From the NCBI GenBank assembly GCA_017649645.1, contig JAGCGK010000132.1:1-38835 (forward strand): a stretch of DNA of 38,835 bases, written 5' to 3'. This DNA comes from Clostridiales bacterium. Its GTDB lineage: Bacteria > Bacillota > Clostridia > Saccharofermentanales > Saccharofermentanaceae. Positions 16,948 to 25,130 of this stretch are shown here, piece after piece. The notes under the pieces are model-generated. The model worked only from the letters and a program-made list of their open reading frames with translations. It searched no databases and was not told the DNA's origin. The position numbers were made by a program, and so were the translations under genes. Every line of letters begins with the position of its first letter. Within the stretch, counting starts at the first letter, position 1.

Positions 16948-17190
16948 AGACTGAAGTTTTTTTGCAAAGATTTTTTCCTGCTAAGTACACAGTTCCTCCC
17001 TCTGTGTCTTACAATCATATCATCAGTGATCACGCTCTACGCCAACGGAAAACTCAAAAAGGCAGAAGATAACAGGACGATCTACAGCATAATAAATATC
17101 ATAACCATACTTTCCGTGATCTTCGCGGTGATCGGGTTCATTCTGTCGTTGATCGCAGATTATGTACCGATCCATGTAATAAGTGTGTAA
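16948..17190 (+). pseudogene. 3' remnant of a small membrane protein gene, CD225/dispanin-like
   Basis: An open plus-strand frame following a stop at 16945 ends at the TAA of 17188-17190. It has no credible start: the only late candidate is a GTG at 17026 without a ribosome binding site. From there it encodes VITLYANGKLKKAEDNRTIY followed by a long hydrophobic helix (SIINIITILSVIFAVIGFI). A basic-acidic stretch between membrane helices is reminiscent of the second half of CD225/dispanin domains. I read this as the C-terminal part of a decayed or truncated gene. The rest of the 16717-17196 gap holds only the repeat at 16839 and a TGATATAAT box at 16893-16901. Confidence 0.5.
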
Positions 17191-17196
17191 ACCAGT

Positions 17197-19380
17197 CTAA
17201 TTATTCTGTTTCTCGTTAAACAGGGTCGTAAGCCTGTCCTGCAGGGTCTTCTCAACTTCCTTAACGTCCTTTTTACCTGAGAAGCAGGCTGACAATTCTT
17301 CATAGACGACAGTCTGAATAGAAGGATCCAGAGATGATACCACCTCGACCTTTTCCATGCTCTCGATATATGCGTACTTTATCTCATCAGTCGGAAGATA
17401 ATAATCGAATTGGGCAGCCTCAGTCTCATTAGCAAAGCCGGCCTCTTCATATTCGATGGTGCAGATCTCAGCCTCTCTGTCCAGAACAGCCGGAAGAGCC
17501 TTCCTGTTGATCGGGTTATATGAAGCTGATTCCTGGATATCCTGAGAGATCAGGAGTTTAATAAAATCAACGCAACCGTCTTTGAGGTCTGACACTGCGC
17601 TTACGGATACGGAAGTCTCTATCTGCGCAGCAGGACCTCTTCCGTCAGAAGAAGGAAGTCCCAGGAATGTCGGATCTTCATATCTGCCAAACAGAAAACT
17701 ATAGAAAGTAGGCGTGATCATCATATAGCTATATGCTTTATTCGTCTCAAGCCATCCGCCATACATGAAATCTTCTTCATTATATAAAGGTTCTTCCTTT
17801 ACATTCTCGAAAAAACCGCACATAGACTCAAACGACTCGTTGGCTATATCTATCTTGCCATCCTTAAACCAGGTATCATTCATCTGAGAGAAGCACATAA
17901 AGAAATAGTCTTCTCTGCCGAAGGATTCTGAAACCGCATCAGTTCCGTTTCCTACCGTTGAAACGAACTGCTCATATTCTTCATAGGTGAACCCCCTTGC
18001 TCCCTCCTTCACATTGCTTCCGGAAGTCATAAGACCCGTTGCCGTGAACGATACGGGCATACAGTACAGTTTGCCGTCTCTTGAAGCGCTGTTGATCAAC
18101 TTCGTGTAGTATGTGCTCTCATCCAGATCAAGTTCCTTACTAAGATCCACAAAGTAGTCGTCTGACTGGAACCACCAAAGATCGTCGATGGAGAAGTAGA
18201 TATCTGCGGCTTCTGATGATATGAGTTCCTCCTGGAATTCTTTCTCGTATTCCTCATATTCACTTTCATCTTCGATAGTCTTGAGAGAATATCTTATGAA
18301 ATAATCCTTATTTTCGTCGTTGAACCGTTTAATCGCCTCACCTGTCATATGATCGATTGACAAGCCATAAGACTTTGCACTGATAACTGTCTTTCCCGCA
18401 TTCGGATTCTCATTTTGCTTATCAAGTATGATGATGTCTTCGCCACCATGACGATCAAATAAATAGGATGATGGATAGATACTTAATACGATCCTTTCAT
18501 CAGTTACCTCGATAAGGCTTGCGTCCAGAAAATCAGTCACATTACAATCAGTATCGGTAAACATTACATAAGGCTGATCATCAACATATATTCCGTCTTC
18601 CTTCTTAACGTAAGTTCTTCCGTCGGATCCGATCACTTCACACCCAAATCCGTCAATATAATCTTCCATAGTCGCGACACCGTCTTTTTTAAGTTCTCCG
18701 GTATCCGGATCGAAAAGATACATCATATTTTCACTTTGAATACTGAATCCGTTTTCATCGGGCTTAACCCTTGTGAGCATATCGTATGGCGCGAACATTT
18801 CATTCTTCGCAATAAGTGAACCATCCTTAAAGACATACAATGTATCCTTATCCTGCTTCGTTCCCAGGGCAAATATATATCCCATACATGTGGTACAGTC
18901 GACTATCTTATCGCTCTCTCCTCCGAGGTCAAATTCATCTGTACCTGTTATCTCACCGGTAGTCACATCCAGTACAGCCTCGCAAAACTTCCCGTCAGAT
19001 GCGTAAAAGAGCACCGGTTCTCCGTTGTCTATACCTGTGTTCAAGAGACGTGCCAAAGAGATTTCATCATTTAATTCAAATTCTCTTATGAGATTTCCAT
19101 CTTCGTCGAAAAGACATATAGGATCATGTGCGGCACCGTTGGAATTATAAGCATTATAAGTCACCAGCAAGCTGCCGTCCAAAGAAACCGGATCCCTGAA
19201 GTAAAAGTACTCATAATCATCGGCACTGCATTTGTCACAGTACACGATCTTCTTACTCTTATACCAAGTGTCGGAACTGTTGATAGTTACGCGTTCTCTT
19301 AAGGTCTTTGAACCACAACCGCTTATAAGAACAGCAAACATAATAAGGATTGCCATTGAACCCGCAAATAATCTTTTCAT
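17197..19380 (-). CDS. Orphan extracellular solute-binding lipoprotein with beta-rich N-terminal half
   Basis: The 727-residue product has a lipoprotein signal peptide with lipobox ISGC (Cys22), so it should be anchored outside the cell membrane. Residues about 30-330 are beta-rich and contain repeated phrases such as LFDEDGNLIREFE, YASDGKFCEAVLD and LFDPDTGELKKDG, as in propeller-like domains. From about residue 340 the sequence resembles family 1 ABC sugar-binding proteins (MTGEAIKRFNDENKDYFIRY, then AADIYFSIDDLWWF). No permease or ATPase genes are nearby, so it may be a sensor or may use a permease encoded elsewhere. The 3' end faces a gene remnant on the other strand. It has an extended -10 promoter at 19411-19419 and a GAGGAA site before the ATG. 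Confidence 0.82.
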   Translation of the reverse strand: MKRLFAGSMAILIMFAVLISGCGSKTLRERVTINSSDTWYKSKKIVYCDKCSADDYEYFYFRDPVSLDGSLLVTYNAYNSNGAAHDPICLFDEDGNLIREFELNDEISLARLLNTGIDNGEPVLFYASDGKFCEAVLDVTTGEITGTDEFDLGGESDKIVDCTTCMGYIFALGTKQDKDTLYVFKDGSLIAKNEMFAPYDMLTRVKPDENGFSIQSENMMYLFDPDTGELKKDGVATMEDYIDGFGCEVIGSDGRTYVKKEDGIYVDDQPYVMFTDTDCNVTDFLDASLIEVTDERIVLSIYPSSYLFDRHGGEDIIILDKQNENPNAGKTVISAKSYGLSIDHMTGEAIKRFNDENKDYFIRYSLKTIEDESEYEEYEKEFQEELISSEAADIYFSIDDLWWFQSDDYFVDLSKELDLDESTYYTKLINSASRDGKLYCMPVSFTATGLMTSGSNVKEGARGFTYEEYEQFVSTVGNGTDAVSESFGREDYFFMCFSQMNDTWFKDGKIDIANESFESMCGFFENVKEEPLYNEEDFMYGGWLETNKAYSYMMITPTFYSFLFGRYEDPTFLGLPSSDGRGPAAQIETSVSVSAVSDLKDGCVDFIKLLISQDIQESASYNPINRKALPAVLDREAEICTIEYEEAGFANETEAAQFDYYLPTDEIKYAYIESMEKVEVVSSLDPSIQTVVYEELSACFSGKKDVKEVEKTLQDRLTTLFNEKQNN

Positions 19381-19410
19381 TTCACATTCCTCATTTCTAT
19401 TCCTTCTAGG

Positions 19411-19419
19411 ATTATATCA
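19411..19419 (-). promoter_or_regulatory. Extended -10 promoter of the solute-binding lipoprotein gene
   Basis: TGATATAAT on the minus strand, with transcription expected near 19404 and a leader of about 24 nt containing GAGGAA. No strong -35 is seen. Confidence 0.6.
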
Positions 19420-19449
19420 ACAAAAAATTACAAATAAAACAGTTTGAAG

Positions 19450-19485
19450 CATTACATTAATGTAATGAAAGGCTGTCTCAGCCTT
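19450..19485. repeat. Two adjacent inverted repeats after the truncated paralogue
   Basis: CATTACATTAATGTAATG at 19450-19467 is a perfect 18-bp palindrome. Directly beside it, AAGGCTG/CAGCCTT (19469-19485) forms a 7-bp hairpin with a 3-nt loop that contains the stop codon of the truncated frame. The hairpin lacks a proper U-tract. Either could be a weak terminator for the minus strand or a protein-binding site. Confidence 0.45.
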
Positions 19486-19681
19486 CCTTATTCTGCTTCC
19501 TGATCTCGGCTATTGCCCTATTGCAGAATTCATCTGACATATAGAACGTATCCTTTTCTCTCTGGAGTTTTGCCTTGGATGCAAGATACCTGTATTCCAC
19601 GGTTTTTCGAAGACTGATAATACTACTTGCGAATTCCAGTTCCGTCAGATAAGAATCTTCATAATTCGTACATGTTTTATA
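19478..19681 (-). pseudogene. 5'-truncated paralogue of the gene at 16117-16716
   Basis: The minus-strand frame ending in TGA at 19478-19480 reads NYEDSYLTELEFASSIISLR and continues to EIRKQNKEG. Over the first 27 positions 16 residues match residues 108-134 of the protein encoded at 16117-16716. There is no start codon: a TAG lies directly upstream at 19682-19684. The homologous 107 N-terminal residues are missing, replaced by copy 2 of the 37-bp repeat. This looks like a gene remnant left by duplication and deletion. Confidence 0.75.
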
Positions 19682-19686
19682 CTACG

Positions 19687-19723
19687 ACGTGTATTTCACG
19701 CAGTGTACCGCGAGCACACAAAA
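19687..19723. repeat. 37-bp palindromic extragenic repeat, copy 2
   Basis: It matches copy 1 (16839-16875) at 32 of 37 positions, with the first 15 bases and the last 10 identical. The differences fall mostly in the second hairpin, reducing its stem to about 4 bp. It lies immediately upstream of the truncated paralogue and beside the rluA-type gene terminator. Confidence 0.8.
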
Positions 19724-19752
19724 TAAGCCGTCTTCTTCTCGAAAACGGCTTA
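19719..19752 (-). terminator. Terminator of the lipoprotein-methyltransferase-rluA operon
   Basis: TAAGCCGT (19724-19731) pairs with ACGGCTTA (19745-19752), with extra pairing possible inside the loop. Reading leftward it is followed by ATTTTG. It lies 17 bp after the pseudouridine synthase stop. Confidence 0.7.
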
Positions 19753-19769
19753 AAGGTTTAAAGTTATGA

Positions 19770-20462
19770 TCATTTAAACAGATTCCACGGGATCTCGTCA
19801 CGTACCGGAAGCTTAAACTCCATATGTTCGTGTGACGTCGGATGATCGAATCCCAGGACAAAGGATTCCAGCGCGATATCTCCATTATAAAGCCCGCTTC
19901 CGTATCTTGCATCACCCAGGAGAGGATGCCCTGTATACTGAAGCTGCGTCCTTATCTGATGAGATCTTCCCGTATGAAGATCTATCTCAACAAGCGAAAC
20001 GGCCTTGCCTTTATACTCCCCTATTGCGACAACTTCATATGAGAGTTTAACGGGTTTTGCATCCTTTGGCGCTTTTCCCTCATCAAATATCCTGGTATTG
20101 TTGGTTTTCGGATCCTTCAAAGCATAATGCGAAAGAGTTCCGGAAGTTTCTTTAAACGTGCCTTCTACTACTGCACGATAACGCTTTGTGACTTTACGCT
20201 CGCGGATCTGTTCACTGATCCTTGAAGCGCACTTGCTTGTTTTCGCGAAGACCATAAGGCCTGATACCGGTCTGTCGAGGCGGTGTAACAAGCCAAGGAA
20301 TACGGCACCCGGCTTATTGTACTTCTCTTTGATATATTCCTTCAAAAGAGTAAGCATATCGGGCGCATCAGAACCGTCAGCCTGTGAAAGCACTCCGGCA
20401 GGCTTAACGGCAACAATAAGATGATTGTCTTCGAAAACGATAGTCAGATCTTTATAGGTCAT
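19770..20462 (-). CDS. RluA family pseudouridine synthase
   Basis: This 230-residue enzyme isomerises uridine to pseudouridine in rRNA or tRNA. The catalytic motif GLLHRLDRPVSGL has Asp63, and HTGRSHQIRTQLQYTGHPLLGDARYG matches the conserved C-terminal signature in two parts. There is no S4 domain, so it resembles the short RluA or YqcB-like members; the target base cannot be read from sequence. The ATG at 20460-20462 overlaps the methyltransferase stop as ATGA. A longer upstream frame exists, but it would overlap the methyltransferase by 79 nt with no family similarity, so the short start is chosen. Confidence 0.92.
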   Translation of the reverse strand: MTYKDLTIVFEDNHLIVAVKPAGVLSQADGSDAPDMLTLLKEYIKEKYNKPGAVFLGLLHRLDRPVSGLMVFAKTSKCASRISEQIRERKVTKRYRAVVEGTFKETSGTLSHYALKDPKTNNTRIFDEGKAPKDAKPVKLSYEVVAIGEYKGKAVSLVEIDLHTGRSHQIRTQLQYTGHPLLGDARYGSGLYNGDIALESFVLGFDHPTSHEHMEFKLPVRDEIPWNLFK

Positions 20463-21352
20463 AGATATGTACCGGGAGTCCAGCGTGCAGTAGCTCCGCA
20501 TGGAAGATGGATTCCCATCTGACTTATAGGAAGGCAAAGTTCCTGCGCATCAACGGAACCGCCGTGTTTTTGAGCAACACCCAAGGCTAAGACATCACCT
20601 GATGCTTGAGCAGTGATCTCGGATGCATATGAACTTATGATAAAGAATAAAGGATCATCGGAAAGAAGCTGTTCGCACTTAGTGACGAGATCATAAAGAG
20701 CGTCCTCGAGTTTCCAGAGCTCGCCCTTAGGTCCTCTTCCATATGCCGGTGGATCCATGATGATGCCGTCATACTTACGGCCTCTTCTTATCTCGCGATC
20801 AACAAAGTTCATGCAGTCTTCCGCGATAAATCGGACGTATTTATCCGCATACCCGGATTCCTTAAGATTTTCCTTGGCACGGGCTATCATACCCTTTGAT
20901 GCATCAACATGAACAGTCTCATCCGCGCCGTGAGCAGCGGAAGCGATCGTAGCACCACCCGTATATGCGAACAGATTAAGGATCTTAATATCCTTCTTTC
21001 CCTGCTTTTTGGCATTCTCAATAAGATTACCGCAGTAATCCCAGTTAGCTGCCTGCTCAGGGAAAAGTCCCGTATGTTTGAACGAAGTCGGTTCGATAAT
21101 AAAAGTCAGTTCCTTGCCGAGCGAATCGTATTTGATCTTCCAATTCGAAGGCATCGGCTTGATCTTAGTCCAAGAACCGCCGCCTGTCTGACTTCTGTTA
21201 TATACTGCATGGGGCTTTGGCCATTCACAGAGTATCGGCCACACTGATTGAGGATCAGGTCTTCTGAGATACACATCACCCCAACGCTCATATTTCTCGC
21301 CGCCACCGGCGTATATAACCTCAAAATCTTCCCAATTATCAGCAGAAAACAC
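20459..21352 (-). CDS. Class I SAM-dependent RNA methyltransferase, RlmI/RlmK-like
   Basis: The 297-residue protein has the Rossmann-fold SAM motif NLFAYTGG at 126-133, an acidic residue at the end of strand 2 (VHVDASKGM), and the catalytic DPPAYGRG at 200-207. HTGLFPEQAANWD before motif I is typical of the family of 23S rRNA cytosine methyltransferases and relatives. It lacks the PUA domain of RlmI. It starts 14 nt after the third lipoprotein gene and is translationally coupled to the rluA-type gene, so two RNA-modifying enzymes share an operon with envelope lipoproteins. The exact substrate is unknown. Confidence 0.88.
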   Translation of the reverse strand: MFSADNWEDFEVIYAGGGEKYERWGDVYLRRPDPQSVWPILCEWPKPHAVYNRSQTGGGSWTKIKPMPSNWKIKYDSLGKELTFIIEPTSFKHTGLFPEQAANWDYCGNLIENAKKQGKKDIKILNLFAYTGGATIASAAHGADETVHVDASKGMIARAKENLKESGYADKYVRFIAEDCMNFVDREIRRGRKYDGIIMDPPAYGRGPKGELWKLEDALYDLVTKCEQLLSDDPLFFIISSYASEITAQASGDVLALGVAQKHGGSVDAQELCLPISQMGIHLPCGATARWTPGTYL

Positions 21353-21366
21353 TATAGATCCCTCCG

Positions 21367-22266
21367 TTACTTGACTTCAAGCGGTTCCTCAGTCTTCGCG
21401 AAAACTTCGTCATTCCACCTGAGTTCGATAGTGTAATTTCCGCCTGAGAAGGAACTGACACCTACAAGATCAGCAGAAAAATCAACAACTACTATAACGG
21501 AATCTCTTATCTCAATATCTGTCGAAGCCATTTTCTTGCCGTCTTCATTTCGAAGTACAGCCTCAAACCTGAGATTGACCGGTGTATTAAAATAGAACGC
21601 ACACTGTAAAGCAACCGGATCAGTGAGCTTATTGAGATGCAAAGGAGTAGAAAACATCGGGTCATACCATAATGCTTCTACATAGACATTTTCGAAATAC
21701 TCACTGGACAGATCGACCGGGAAACCCTCATCATCACAGACGTTCAAAGTTGAATACCCGGCTGTCGTAACATCGATTATCTCCTGAAGATTGCTGAACT
21801 TCCACTCTTTGCCGTCTTTTTCCAGATGCAAAACCATGGTTTTCTTCTTGCTCTTCATATCATCGATCTCAGATTTGAATTCACTCACGGTATGATATTC
21901 CGTTGCTTCGAACTTATCGCTAAGATCCTTGAACGAGAGCTTGATCGTACAGTCAGCGCTCTTATTGTCTTCAGCAAGTTCGAGTTCAGAGATCTTCATC
22001 TTACACTTATAAGCAGAATCAAAGATCTCCTGCTGTTCATCAGACAGTTCAGGAAGTTTCAGTTTCTTCAATGAGTTTTCGGACAAAACAGTCAATGGAT
22101 TCGTGGAAATATCTTCCACGAACCCATAAACGTAATCCTCAAGTCTTTCGAATTGACGCTCTCTGATATATTCCGTACAACCCGATGAAACGATCATCAG
22201 TGTTGCTACCAAAACGACAGAGAGTGTCATTCTTAAAAAATTTCTAATACTCTTCTTATCTATCAT
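21367..22266 (-). CDS. Lipoprotein, third of three related tandem copies
   Basis: The 299-residue product has a lipoprotein signal with lipobox VSSGC (Cys30). Its central part includes DGKEWKFSNLQEIIDVTTAG, which corresponds in place and sense to DDDWKVSNASKALKSV and DRRHWELADYEKIFVDL in the two upstream lipoproteins. That pattern, a helical start followed by a Trp-containing strand, suggests an NTF2-like fold. The C-terminus is beta-rich (FSGGNYTIELRWNDEVF). The ATG overlaps the preceding stop as ATGA. No known function is recognised. Confidence 0.82.
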   Translation of the reverse strand: MIDKKSIRNFLRMTLSVVLVATLMIVSSGCTEYIRERQFERLEDYVYGFVEDISTNPLTVLSENSLKKLKLPELSDEQQEIFDSAYKCKMKISELELAEDNKSADCTIKLSFKDLSDKFEATEYHTVSEFKSEIDDMKSKKKTMVLHLEKDGKEWKFSNLQEIIDVTTAGYSTLNVCDDEGFPVDLSSEYFENVYVEALWYDPMFSTPLHLNKLTDPVALQCAFYFNTPVNLRFEAVLRNEDGKKMASTDIEIRDSVIVVVDFSADLVGVSSFSGGNYTIELRWNDEVFAKTEEPLEVK

Positions 22267-23624
22267 TTAACTTCAACTGTAGATTTAACGATCAAATTGC
22301 CGTCCTTATCTTTACACTCAACAGTATAATTTCCTTCAAATTTTTCAAGTCCGCACTCACTTGGCTTGAGATAGCATACAAGGAAAGTCATGCTGCCTGT
22401 TACACTGTCAGTAATGAGAGTATTTCCATCTGCATCATAGAAGTTGTAGTCGAAATCCATATCGGTACCGTAGTCCTGAATGAAAATATTAAATTCAAGA
22501 TATTCAGGTTCTGCACTGTACCAGTCAACAAAGTAAATGTTGCTAACTTGATCGGAATCACCAAACTCTTCTTCAACAATGTTATAACCGAAATCCTTGT
22601 AAGAAGTAGTACATGTATATGTCTCAATAAGATTATCCTTCTCATCGAAAAGACGGAATTCAAAATCATGGTTACCGAAATAGCCCTTGCCGTCTACATA
22701 ATCCGGGAAATCCTTAGCACTGATACTGCAGATAACAAGTCCTTCACCGTCTTCTTCGAGCGTATAAACATAAGCCCAGCATACATAATCACCATCGATA
22801 TAAACTTCGTATACGATATCGTCACTCCAGTCGCCGTCAACCGCACTTGGATCGATAATTACATCAAGTTCGACCATACCGGCATTAGGGAAATCATACT
22901 TACTGTCATTCTTATGTTTATTTCCGCAATCATACCAGTAATAATCACCTGTCATTGCACCAACGTAATCTCCGTCAAAAGAACCGGAAGAAGAAGTAGT
23001 TGTTGCTTCTGTTGTTGTTTCGGTAGTTGAAGGTTCTGTATCGATTACCGGCTCAGTAATATAGTCAATATATTCGAAGTCACTCCATGTACAAACAGAC
23101 TTAAGAGCCTTTGATGCATTGGAAACCTTCCAATCGTCATCATCGTTCTCGAGTTCAAGCTTAACTTCTACATCAGTGGTCTCGTCACCGTCTTCAATGG
23201 CATCAACCATTTCATCGGCATCATAGAACTCACCGTTCTTGATGATATTTTTGTAATCAGCCATTGTAAAAGTTACAGTTACCTCTGCACCGTCTTCGTC
23301 ACCGTCAACAGAATCTTCATCAACCTCGTACTCCATGCTGTCCAAAACTGCACCAAAGATGTTCTTTTCATCTTTATCATAGTCACTTCCGACTACGAGC
23401 TCATCAAACAGATCTGCTGCCTTCTTATCTGAAGAAATCTCTTCAAAACCATCGGCATCAGCCTTCTTGATAGCCTTAGCAAAATTCTCAGCAACCTCAA
23501 CTATTTCATCCTCATCAAAGTCGCCCTTCTTTGATTTCTTTTTGCTCTCTGTCTGGAATGCACTACATCCGAACAATGATGCAGCCATTGTCAAAACAAG
23601 AACAATACTGATAGTCTTTTTCAT
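22263..23624 (-). CDS. Lipoprotein, second of three related tandem copies
   Basis: The 453-residue product has lipobox SLFGC (Cys20), an acidic Lys/Asp-rich start, an N-terminal domain ending with DDDWKVSNASKALKSVCTW, a Thr/Ser linker (about 198-215, TETTTEATTTSSSGS) and two beta-rich C-terminal segments that read like Ig-type domains (YNFYDADGNTLITDSVTG, NYTVECKDKDGNLIVKS). It is strongly acidic overall. It follows the first lipoprotein by 11 nt and overlaps the third by 4 nt. Function unknown, location outside the membrane. Confidence 0.83.
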   Translation of the reverse strand: MKKTISIVLVLTMAASLFGCSAFQTESKKKSKKGDFDEDEIVEVAENFAKAIKKADADGFEEISSDKKAADLFDELVVGSDYDKDEKNIFGAVLDSMEYEVDEDSVDGDEDGAEVTVTFTMADYKNIIKNGEFYDADEMVDAIEDGDETTDVEVKLELENDDDDWKVSNASKALKSVCTWSDFEYIDYITEPVIDTEPSTTETTTEATTTSSSGSFDGDYVGAMTGDYYWYDCGNKHKNDSKYDFPNAGMVELDVIIDPSAVDGDWSDDIVYEVYIDGDYVCWAYVYTLEEDGEGLVICSISAKDFPDYVDGKGYFGNHDFEFRLFDEKDNLIETYTCTTSYKDFGYNIVEEEFGDSDQVSNIYFVDWYSAEPEYLEFNIFIQDYGTDMDFDYNFYDADGNTLITDSVTGSMTFLVCYLKPSECGLEKFEGNYTVECKDKDGNLIVKSTVEVK

Positions 23625-23635
23625 TTTTCCACTCC

Positions 23636-24892
23636 TTACTTAAAATCTGATAATATCATTTTTCCATCAGAATCATAAACAATAAGACATTCAACAGGAG
23701 CTAAACTGTCAACACCCGCTTCATCTGCCTCAACAGTAAGTTCAACATATGAACTTGAACTCTCAGCCTTGAATGTATCACTAGTATAGACTAAGCCGTC
23801 ACTGTCATATAACTCGAAATACATCTCGTAGTCAGTGTTTGACGGCAGATCATACCATATATCATACTCGATAAAATCGCTGTTTGTTGTATACCATCCG
23901 GAAGATATGTAGTAATCATAGAAATCACTGTCACCGAACACAACAGTATTGCTCGACATTGAAGAACCGGAATTTGAACCGACGCTGGAAGACTTTGTTA
24001 CTTCACAGGATTCACGCCAGAACTCGTTATCATTAAAGTCATAACAAACAAAAGTATACGTTCCTGTATCAAGGTATTCACTATTATTAAGAAGATAACC
24101 ATTATATAGAGCATAGTACGTATTACCGTAGAAAGTGTCTTCTACAAATTCGCCCTGATACAGCGGGTCCGGATCATCATTGAAGAAAACCTCATAATAA
24201 CAGTCCTTAGCAAGATTCTTACCATCAGTCTTTATATCAAACTCGATATAGATTATATTTTCAAATTCATTTCCGGAACCGGAGTCATAATCATGAATCC
24301 AGCTGGTCTTAGTAACATAATTTGAATAGTCTACACAGAAGTCGTAATGGAAATCTTTCCATGTGAAAAGATCAACAAAGATCTTTTCATAGTCGGCCAA
24401 TTCCCAATGTCTTCTGTCCATCACGAAAGTAATGTGAACTTTCTTCTCGACTGTTTGGTCATAATCCTTGAGAAGTTTGTAATACTCCTTTGTATTCTCT
24501 GCCTTTCCGGATTTGAAAAGTCCAAGGTAATCAACATGTTTGAAATAAACGTCGATCTCACCTTCTTTTCTGGCATGGGAAGCAAAAGCGGAATTATAGT
24601 CAATCTCGTAAGTTAGCGTACTTCTGATATAGTCACTTATCTTCTTCTGAGATTTGTCCCACATGTCGTTGTCATAGAAAACATCGAGTTTATCCTCTAC
24701 ATCCCTGTCCTTATCCTTGTCAAGGACAGAATTTTCCTCGAAAAACTCATAGTCACCAGCTATGACACTGTCGCAGACTTCAGCCGTGAATTCCCTTACT
24801 TCATCGTCTGCAGTCTCCGTAATGCCCACGCAAGCTGTCAAAGAAGCAAGCATTGCAACGAGCAAAAGAAATGCTATGTATCTAACCTTCAT
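23636..24892 (-). CDS. Lipoprotein, first of three related tandem copies
   Basis: The 418-residue product has lipobox SLTAC (Cys21). The N-terminal domain contains DRRHWELADYEKIFVDLFTW, parallel to TWSDFEYIDY in the next gene, and the C-terminal half is Tyr/Asp/Ser-rich and beta-rich (YEMYFELYDSDGLVYTSDT). A Ser/Gly linker (SSVGSNSGSSMSSNT) separates the two. It is the first gene of a five-gene operon, with an extended -10 promoter and a palindromic leader upstream and AAGGAG before the ATG. The gene diverges from a two-component system. Function unknown. Confidence 0.83.
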   Translation of the reverse strand: MKVRYIAFLLLVAMLASLTACVGITETADDEVREFTAEVCDSVIAGDYEFFEENSVLDKDKDRDVEDKLDVFYDNDMWDKSQKKISDYIRSTLTYEIDYNSAFASHARKEGEIDVYFKHVDYLGLFKSGKAENTKEYYKLLKDYDQTVEKKVHITFVMDRRHWELADYEKIFVDLFTWKDFHYDFCVDYSNYVTKTSWIHDYDSGSGNEFENIIYIEFDIKTDGKNLAKDCYYEVFFNDDPDPLYQGEFVEDTFYGNTYYALYNGYLLNNSEYLDTGTYTFVCYDFNDNEFWRESCEVTKSSSVGSNSGSSMSSNTVVFGDSDFYDYYISSGWYTTNSDFIEYDIWYDLPSNTDYEMYFELYDSDGLVYTSDTFKAESSSSYVELTVEADEAGVDSLAPVECLIVYDSDGKMILSDFK

Positions 24893-24905
24893 CTATATTC
24901 TCCTT

Positions 24906-24934
24906 GTTATTATAATAACAGAGATATTATATCA
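24906..24934 (-). promoter_or_regulatory. Promoter and palindromic leader of the lipoprotein operon
   Basis: TGATATAAT (complement of 24926-24934) is an extended -10. Just downstream, GTTATTATAATAAC at 24906-24919 is a perfect 14-bp palindrome covering the expected transcription start, a place where a repressor could act. AAGGAG follows before the ATG at 24892. Confidence 0.55.
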
Positions 24935-25076
24935 TTTATTTCTTTAAAAGAAATATTCCACTCTGTTTTGCCCCAAAGTGCCTGAAAATACGTGAATTGT
25001 GAAGATTTTTAGTCAAATCTAACTCTAAATTGAGAACTATTTTACAATTTTTAAGTGATATTTTTCACATTTAAGC

Positions 25077-25082
25077 TATAAT
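25077..25082 (+). promoter_or_regulatory. Candidate -10 box of the two-component operon
   Basis: A perfect TATAAT lies 49 bp before the response regulator ATG, and GGGAGG precedes that start. No matching -35 is found at the usual spacing, so the call is weak. Confidence 0.35.
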
Positions 25083-25130
25083 TAAAATAATTGGGTTTAA
25101 TTCTTATGCTGCCAAGGGAGGAAATAAAAT

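Noticed and set aside
16848-17033. 61-codon minus-strand frame
   Set aside because: It overlaps the repeat and the plus-strand remnant, has Cys/Arg-rich random composition and no ribosome site.
19682-19915. 77-codon minus-strand frame over the repeat
   Set aside because: It is an out-of-frame reading of the pseudouridine synthase end, the terminator and the repeat.
20463-20537. Longer N-terminus for the RluA-type protein
   Set aside because: It would extend 25 residues into the methyltransferase; the ATGA overlap start matches the family better.
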